Position numbers and translations under genes: made by a program
Notes under the pieces: generated by a model
Told to the model about the DNA's origin: nothing
The model's input: the letters and a program-made list of their open reading frames with translations, nothing else
Databases searched by the model: none
Shown here: in pieces, positions 52,200 through 60,500 of the stretch
Layout: the number at the start of each line of letters is the position of its first letter
Numbering within the stretch: the first letter of the stretch is position 1
DNA from: Clostridium polyendosporum
GTDB lineage: Bacteria > Bacillota > Clostridia > Clostridiales > Clostridiaceae
DNA length: 64,000 nt
Direction: 5' to 3'
NCBI RefSeq assembly: GCF_018332455.1
Contig: NZ_BOPZ01000009.1
Coordinates: forward strand, 1-64,000

Positions 52200-54119
52200 T
52201 TATCGTAATGTTGCAGATACTTGACTTATAATGTCATCTTCACTATATTTTTCATCAACTAGCTTTTCTGTATTATCAAGATGATATTCAACTCTTTTAT
52301 ATGTCACCACTAACTCCTGTATCTTTCTTATAAGCTCTTCCTGACTTTCATGCTCAACAATAAATCTTATCTCCTTAAAATACTTCTTCAACTTATTCAT
52401 ATCTACAAAAGTCGGTCTTCCAATAAATATCTTTTCATGTCTCGTTTCTTTAAGCCCTTCCTCAGCCATTAATAATTCTTCATACAGTTTTTCACCTGGT
52501 CTTAACCCTGTAAACTTTATTTCTATATCTTTATTAGGTTCATATCCCGATAACCTTATAAGCTCACAAGCAAGATCATAAATCTTGACTGGCTCCCCCA
52601 TATCTAGTACAAATATTTCACCACCCCTTGCAAAGGTTCCAGCCTGTAATACAAGCTGTACCGCCTCTGGTATAAGCATAAAATATCTAGTTATTTCAGG
52701 ATGCGTAACAGTAACAGGTCCTCCCTCCTCTATTTGTTTCTTAAATAAAGGAATTACTGAACCATTGCTCCCCAAAACGTTTCCAAATCTCACTGCCACA
52801 AACTCCGTACTACTTATCTTATTCATCGCTTGAATAATCATCTCACATATTCTCTTTGTGGCTCCCATAATATTTGTTGGATTTACTGCCTTATCAGTAG
52901 AAATTAATACAAATTTTTTTACCCCATATTTTCCAGAGCATTCAGCTACGTTTAATGTTCCAAAAACATTATTTTTTACTGCTTCTATAGGATTGAATTC
53001 CATCAATGGAACATGCTTATGAGCTGCAGCATGAAAAACAACTTGTGGCTTGTACTGTTGGAATATCTTTTCAATTCTCCTTCTATCTCTCACAGATGCA
53101 ATAAGTACCTTATGATTTAAACAAGGATATTTTCTTGAAAGCTCATTTTGAATTTCGTAAGCACTATTTTCATAGATATCTAATATTAATAATTCACTTG
53201 GGTTATAAGATGCTATTTGTCTGCAAAGTTCTGAGCCTATAGAACCGCCTCCACCAGTAACTAATACAACTTTTCCTTTTATATACTCTGATATTCCTTC
53301 TACATCAAGTTTTACTGGCTCTCTTCCAAGAAGGTCCTTAAGATCCACATCTCTCATATTTGTAAGATGTGTTTTTTCATCAATTAACTCATACACACCT
53401 GGGATTATTTTGACTTTTGCCTTTGTTTCGCTACAGAGCTTAATTAACTCCTTCTTTCCTTCTACTTTAAGGCTAGGTATCGCTACTACTATTAAATCTA
53501 TATTTTTCTCTTCAACAACTTTTTTTATTTCACTTCTTGATCCTAAAACTTTTGCTCCTGAAATTGATGTTCCTACTTTTTCAAGGTTATCATCTATTAT
53601 TGCAACAGGATTATACTTCATCTCTGGATGCTTCCTCATTTCGTTTATTACCATATTTCCTATTGAACCAGCTCCCACTATAAGTACTCTTTGAAAATTT
53701 CTCTTATCTAAGCTGCTTACCCCAACTACTATTCTTCTATATATCCTAAAACTCATTCTAAACCCTACCACTAGCATTACATTTAATATTCCTGCCATTA
53801 TTGTTACGAGTAGTGGTATTCGATCAATTATCATAATTGATATTATAAGATTAACCCCACTACCTACGACACAACCAGCAACACCTAACATAAATTCATC
53901 TATACTGGCTATCGTCCAGAGACTTTCGTATAATTTAAATAAATAAAAACATATAATATAAACTGATAAAATAAGAGGCATTCGCCTAAGATAAATGTTA
54001 ATGTATTCATTATTAATTATTGTGGAAAATCTAAAATAGAAACTTATTAAATATGAAATATTAATCAGTGCCAAGTCAATTAATACAAGAAAAATGAATT
54101 TGTATTTTTTCCCCATCAT
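52200..54119 (-). CDS. Membrane UDP-GlcNAc 4,6-dehydratase-like protein (CapD/WbpM/PglF family)
   Basis: The 639-residue protein has four membrane helices in the first 120 residues, then two Rossmann regions: LIVGAGSIGNMVINEMRKHP (about 145-165) and VLVTGGGGSIGSELCRQIAS (about 285-305). The active-site region STDKAVNPTNIMGATKR has Met where short dehydratases have Tyr, as in WbpM and PglF. It makes UDP-4-keto-6-deoxy-GlcNAc for the aminotransferase at 49336. It is the first gene of the polysaccharide locus, with AAGGGG ahead of its ATG. Confidence 0.93.
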   Translation of the reverse strand: MMGKKYKFIFLVLIDLALINISYLISFYFRFSTIINNEYINIYLRRMPLILSVYIICFYLFKLYESLWTIASIDEFMLGVAGCVVGSGVNLIISIMIIDRIPLLVTIMAGILNVMLVVGFRMSFRIYRRIVVGVSSLDKRNFQRVLIVGAGSIGNMVINEMRKHPEMKYNPVAIIDDNLEKVGTSISGAKVLGSRSEIKKVVEEKNIDLIVVAIPSLKVEGKKELIKLCSETKAKVKIIPGVYELIDEKTHLTNMRDVDLKDLLGREPVKLDVEGISEYIKGKVVLVTGGGGSIGSELCRQIASYNPSELLILDIYENSAYEIQNELSRKYPCLNHKVLIASVRDRRRIEKIFQQYKPQVVFHAAAHKHVPLMEFNPIEAVKNNVFGTLNVAECSGKYGVKKFVLISTDKAVNPTNIMGATKRICEMIIQAMNKISSTEFVAVRFGNVLGSNGSVIPLFKKQIEEGGPVTVTHPEITRYFMLIPEAVQLVLQAGTFARGGEIFVLDMGEPVKIYDLACELIRLSGYEPNKDIEIKFTGLRPGEKLYEELLMAEEGLKETRHEKIFIGRPTFVDMNKLKKYFKEIRFIVEHESQEELIRKIQELVVTYKRVEYHLDNTEKLVDEKYSEDDIISQVSATLR

Positions 54120-54206
54120 CTAAGTCCCCTTTAAATATGTCTTTTAAATTTTGGATTTTCTTCAATTAATCATTTATCTAAAATCAATCTTCCTTAACAT
54201 ATGTAT

Positions 54207-54222
54207 TTTTCGTAAACGAAAA
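54207..54222. promoter_or_regulatory. Small palindrome upstream of the polysaccharide locus
   Basis: TTTTCG TAAA CGAAAA is a perfect 6-bp inverted repeat 88 bases upstream of the dehydratase ATG. It could be an operator for the locus or simple AT-rich symmetry. I cannot place a clear promoter near it. Confidence 0.3.
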
Positions 54223-54273
54223 TTATTACTACGATTACTACTATTTATCACTTTACTTTACTACTTTAGTTCT

Positions 54274-54308
54274 AGTAAGATTTCACTTTGTGAAACGGCA
54301 GAAAATAA
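54274..54308 (+). repeat. Core-only fragment of the palindromic repeat
   Basis: AGTAAGATTTCACTTTGTGA followed by AACGGCAGAAAATAA matches the internal stem of the long form. It lies in the gap between the two large minus-strand units. Confidence 0.6.
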
Positions 54309-54371
54309 ACGGGACTGAGACAAAAGTAGCCCATCTTACAATTTTATATATTATGCATTCATTTTATAACT

Positions 54372-54421
54372 AAAAAGACCAGTATTGAGCATTATATTGA
54401 TATCTCAATACTAATCTTTTT
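54372..54421 (-). terminator. Terminator of the giant glucan synthase gene; copy of the dfx terminator
   Basis: AGTATTGAG pairs with CTCAATACT, with further A/T pairing outside (AAAAAGA/TCTTTTT). AAGACCAGTATTGAGCATTA, including loop bases, is shared with 12286-12305. It lies about 110 bases after the stop codon. Confidence 0.75.
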
Positions 54422-54533
54422 AACTGAATTTAATGTTTTTGCAAGTGACTTAGCTAAAGTTTATCTGAAATTATTTTTGTCATGACCTCTTATTATGGAA
54501 CAGCGTTTTTAGCTGCTCTGTATTCTTCTATTC

Positions 54534-57500
54534 TTATATTATTACTATTACCTCATGCTCTCCTTCTTCAAAAGGTATGTAATCTTTATCTAATTCCTTA
54601 CCATCAACAAGTATCATCTTAATTTTAGCGTTTGTATTTATTGCTCCTTCAACTCCTGAAACATCTTTACCCTGAACAAGAGCTGTATCAATAGAAGCTG
54701 CAACCTCCATTTCATCACTTAACATACTTCCTTCTCTTTTAACTACAATATGATATTTGATATTATCTTCTTTATAAGTAATCTCATAGCTCTTCCACTG
54801 TTCAGGAATGCATGGAGTTATAGTAAAGCCTTTACCATAATACTTATTGAAGCCTAATATATTTTCCACTGCAGTCTTATACATCCATCCTGAAGCTCCT
54901 GTATACCAGCTCCAACCTCCTCTTCCTCCATGAGGCTCTTTAACATAAATATCTGCGGTCATTACGTAAGGTTCAACCTTATAAATATTACACTGGAGTT
55001 CCGAAGAGCTGTGATTTATTGGATTTATCATATTAAAATATCTCCATGCCTTATCTCCTAATTCTAATTTGGTGAAGGCTAATACTGCCCATATAGCTGC
55101 ATGGGTATACTGTCCTCCATTTTCTCTTACGCCTGGTACATAACCCTTGATATATCCTGGTTCAAGCCTTGAGTTATTAAAAGGAGGTGATAATAATAAA
55201 ATTATTCCCTTATCCTCTTTTACTAAGTGCTTTTCAAGAGCTTCCATTGCTTCTTTTACTCTTGAAGGCTTACCTCCACCAGTTATAGCAGCCCAGCTTT
55301 GTGCTAAGGAATCTATCTGACATTCATCATTTTTCATAGAACCTAAAGGAGTGCCATCATCGAAGTATGCCCTTCTGTACCATCCTCCATCCCAAGCATT
55401 TTTTTCAAGGTTTTCTCTTATAAACTCTCTCTTTTCTTCATATTGAACAGATTTTTCTTCATCCTTTTTATAAGAACATATTCCTTGAAACTCGCCTAGA
55501 ATGTCATAGAGGAACCATCCCAGCCATATGCTTTCTCCTTTTCCTTCGTTGCCTACAGTACTCATTCCGTCATTCCAGTCACCACTGCCCATAAGAGGAA
55601 TATTGTTTTTCCCAAATCTTAATCCTCTATTAAGAGCTCTAATACAGTGGTCATATATGGTTCCTTTTGTTCTCATCTCGTTGACCTCACCATATCGCTC
55701 ATCTTCACCTTCGCTTAGTGGAGCATCAAAAAGATATGGAGCTTCTTCTTCAAGGATACCCCAATCGCCAGTAGCTTTTATGTATTTTGCTACTACATAA
55801 GGAAGCCATAATAAATCATCACTGAATCTTGTTCTTATACCACTATTTACTATAGGGTGCCACCAGTGCTGAACATCGCCTTCTTCATACTGTCTTGAAG
55901 CGCTCTTTAAAATCTGTTCTCTTGTGATAGCTGGATTTAATATTCCTAAAGACATAGAATCCTGAAGTTGATCTCTAAAACCATATGCTCCTCCTGATTG
56001 ATAGAAGGCTGTTCTTGCCCAATATCTACAGGATAATGTTTGGTACATAAGCCATCCATTTACCATATAGTCTAAAGACTTATCTGGAGTTTTAACTTGA
56101 AGCTTTCCTAAGAAGTTCTTCCAATAATCCTTTGTTTCCTCAAGAGCTTCATCTACCTGCTGTGGATTAGAGTATTTTCTTAAAACTTCTCTAATTTCTT
56201 CAAGACTTTCATCTTGCCCTAAAGCTATAACAACGGTTTTACTGCTGTTAGGAGGTATACTAACCTTAATACAGGAAGCAAGACAAGGATCAAGTCCTCC
56301 TCCAATAAGATTAGAGAGTTTTTCCTTCTTCAATGCTAATGGACAGTTTATGTCTTCCCTTCTTCCTACAAATTCTCTTCTATCTCCTGTGAAGCTTTCA
56401 TCTTCTCCTCCTATTAACTTTAGGTAAGCTTTTAAGTTGCCAAAATGAGTAGAGTATGGGTTTTGAGCCCAAATAAATCTACTTTGCTTGCTTTCTATAT
56501 CTTGAGAGCTGCTATATCCCTCTTGTGATTTCTTATTTTCATCCTGTTGTGACACAGAATCAATATAACTGCTGATGTATTGAGCAGTATGCTGAGGTAC
56601 TACTCCTAAAACCATTTGAGCATAGTAGTATAGTGACAGTTCTCTTGTTTCCTCACTTTTATTTGTAAGAACAATTTTATAAAGCTTCACATTATCTTTC
56701 ATAGGACAAAAAGCTGTGAGTTCTCCATCAACACTATGATAGTTATGAGTAAATCTTGAGTATCCAAAACCATGTTCTATTACATATTCTCCTTCATCTC
56801 TTAATGGTTTTGGTGTTAAACTCCATGCTTCACCTTTTTTATTATCTCTTATATAAAGAGCTTCGCCTAAGGAGTCCATTACCCAATCATTATTCCATGG
56901 GGTAATTTTATTTTCTCTAGAATTTCCACACCAAGTATAGGATGAACCGCTTTCTGAAATGTGGAAACCAAAGTTACCATTTGAAATAACATTAATCCAT
57001 GGTGTTGGAGTTTCCTTAGAATCTCTTAATATTATCACATAGCCACTACCATCCTTTTTAAAACCGCCATATCCATTAAAAAAGTCTAAGCTTTTCACAT
57101 CATAGTTATATTTTTCACTATGATTCCACTTATTGAATTCCTTCCACTTCAATCCTTCTTCTAGGATTTCCTTACCCTCTACTGACTTAGCTGCTATAGC
57201 TGTTCTCCTCCTTGGTTTATCACAACATTTAAGTTCCTTAAGCCTCAAATAGCTCTGCCTTTGAAGCTTCTTCTCCTTCTCTTCCCATTCCTTAAGCTGA
57301 TTAATAAGAGTTCCTTTTTCAGAGTTTATAACAACTCTTGCTATACCAAGTAAAAAGTTCTTCATATCCTCTCCAATAGTTGAAATACTGTGAAGATATA
57401 TTCCTCCTGGTTTATTCCAAAAGTCCCTAGATGCTGAGGTATTTATCTGTTCAGTTATACTTCTCTGAACTGGTTGATCATATGATGTCTCTTCATCATT

Positions 57501-60500
57501 GTAGATTACTAGGTCAGCTTTAACCCCTTTACTTCTCCAATAGTAGTGTAGAGTTACAACCTGCCTCACAATATCCATATCATCCTCTGCCTTTACAAGA
57601 AGAAGGACTATAGGCAAATCACCAGATATACCATAAGGCCATAAATCTCTCTGATGCTTATTAATCTTTTTAATATACTCTTCTCTTTCTCTTCTAGAAG
57701 TATTTAAAAATAAAAGATGAGAAGTTAGTGATTGATAAAGATTAGCCTGGAAGGATTTTATACCAAGGTATCTCATCTCTAAAGCTGCCTGCTGAAGAGA
57801 ACTTATAAATACTCTATCTACATTATTTACATCCTTATACTTTTTAGCTAACTCAATAACTTCTTCCTTACTGTCTCCTACTGCTGTTATGTAGTTAACC
57901 GTTACTTCACCCCTTGGAGGAATTTCTACCCTTGCTCTCATTGATATAATTGGGTCAAGTACAATTCCTGTAGTGTTTTCTAGCGGTGCATCATTATCCA
58001 TAACCTTCGGATTCTTTAAGTCTCTATTTCTTCCTATAAAGTTTATTCTAGAGGTTTCATATCCTAAGGCCCCTACTTTTTCTCCTTTAATACTTACTGT
58101 CTGCATTAGATGAGGCTTTTTCTGCCCCTTAGCTCTTGGCCTTCTGCTTACAATAACACAATCTTCATCCTTATCATATTCAGAAATAATAAATAAGTTT
58201 GAGAAGGTTGGATGAACAATATCTGCATTAAAAGGAGCAAGTGTTACTTCCATATAACTTGTAACTTCAACTACCCTAGAGTGTTCTCCATGATTTTTCA
58301 AGGTTATTCTTCTTATCTCTGCATTATCCTCATTAGATACAGCAACTTCTAAAATACTCTCTATATTACCTTCCTTCTTTGTGAATAATGCCTTATCAAG
58401 AGTAAATTGTACTCCATCCGCTTCACCTTCAACTCTGCAGGGTTCAAAGGTTGCACTCCAGAATTCATTAGAGTTTAGGTTTTTTAAATAGAAGAACATT
58501 CCCCCTGATTCTTGAGTAGAATCTCCCTTCCATCTATAAACTGTCATTTCTCCTTTTTTACTTATACCACTTCCACTATTGGTTATTACTGTTGAATATG
58601 TTCCATTTGACAGCGCTAAAGTTTCTGGATTTTCTGAAATTGGTCCATATTCTCTAACTATTAGTGGTTCCTCTTCTCCTTTGATTTCAGGAAGCTCAAA
58701 TTCCTGCTTTCTTGTGAAGATTTCATGATAATATGGCTTTTCTTGAAGGAGAAGTTCATAAGCTTTAACCTGAGGTCTTCTATGAAATCTTTCTTGAAGT
58801 ATGTTATCCTTTAGGAAATTATCTAACGCCATAAGAATCATACCCTGATGATGTACCATAAAACACTTTACAGGTACTTCCTTTCTTCCCTTTGGCACTC
58901 TCTCTTGAGTATAATCTAAAGCTTCATAGAAACCATATCTCCCCATCATACCTTTATTCGAAAGCTCTCTAATATTTTCTAAAGAAGTCTTTGGTTCAAC
59001 TGGTAATGCCATTACTGTTGAATATGGAGATACAACAAGCTCATCTACGAGTCCTCTTTTTAAGCCTATACCTGGTACTCCAAAGGCTTTATACTGATAG
59101 TTCATAGCAGCATCAAAATGATAATAAGCGGATTCTGAAATACCCCAAGGAATCTTTCGACTATGAGCATATTTCTTTTGTGCAGCTATAACTGATCTAT
59201 AGGTTACATCCCAAAGAGTTCCCTCATAACATTTCATTATTAGAGCAGGCATGAAATATTCAAACATAGTACCACTCCATGATACCAAGCTCTTTAAACT
59301 AAAAGAGGTTGTCATAGCTCTTCCTAGCTTGAACCAATGGTCATACTCTACATCTCCCTTAGCTATAGCAACAAAGGAAGCAGCTCTTGCTTCTGAGGCT
59401 AAAAGATCATAACAACTGCTGCCTAAAGTTTCATTTTCCATATCATAACCTATGGCAAATATCTTTCTATGAGAGTTGTATAAAACTTTAAAGTCTGTTT
59501 CTGAAGCAAGCTTTTCAAGATTTGTCTTTAATTGTTCTATTCTTATAAGCAGCTTATTTACCTGTTTTATTCCCTTTTCGAGATACTTTATTTTTTCATC
59601 CTTCTTAGATTCATTCACATAACAGTTTAAAACCTTTGCAAGATTATCTGTTGATGTTTCTGTTAACAGCTTATTTGCTTTTTCTTCTGTTTCACACCAT
59701 GGAGCAAGTTCTGCTAACTCTCTAAGTTTAAGAACTACTTCTTTTTTCAACTTAGTTACCCAATAAAGGTTCTCATGAGATTTTTTCTGTTCTATATCAA
59801 GGCACTTATCTAATACATCCTTCAATAGTTTAATATAATTTTTAATATCAAAAGGCTTATCTAAGATCATATTTTTTTCATATGTAAATATCTCTTTATC
59901 GCTTATCTCCTCTTCTACAAGGGTTATTGTATCTATTAGTGCCTTTTGGCTTTCTATACTTATTAATGGAGCTTTTATATAGTCCTTTAAGGATTCTTCT
60001 ATAACCCATAGATAACCTACAAGATTTCCACTATCTACAGTAGAAACATATCTTGGCCACAGCGGTCTTTTAGTTCTTGTATCATACCAATTTAGAAAAT
60101 GACCATGGTACTTTTCTAAGGTTTCCATATTATCTATACTCTTCTCAATTCTATCTACTACTTCTGTAAGAGGTAAATATCCTAGATCATGAGCAACTAA
60201 GTTTGAAACTAAGCCCATTGCTATATTAGTTGGTGAAGTTCTATATGCAACTCCGTTATTAGGATCCTCTTGAAAATTATCTGGTGCAAGATAATTATTA
60301 TCATCATTTACAAAGTCTTCATAATATGCCCAGGTTCTTCTTGAAAGTTCTCTAAGCAATCTATGATCTTCACCTGAAACCTCTCTCAAAGAAGCTTGAT
60401 CTATGTCTTCTTTACTTACTACATAGGCAGTTAATGGGCTTAAAATCCACAGTATAGCTATAATCAGATTAGTTACTCCAACTTCTATGGATTTATTAAA

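Noticed and set aside
54309-54371. Possible riboswitch or T-box in GGGACTGAGACAAAAGTAGC-type sequence
   Set aside because: No conserved riboswitch elements or specifier loop are visible, and the strand and position do not lead into a gene start.
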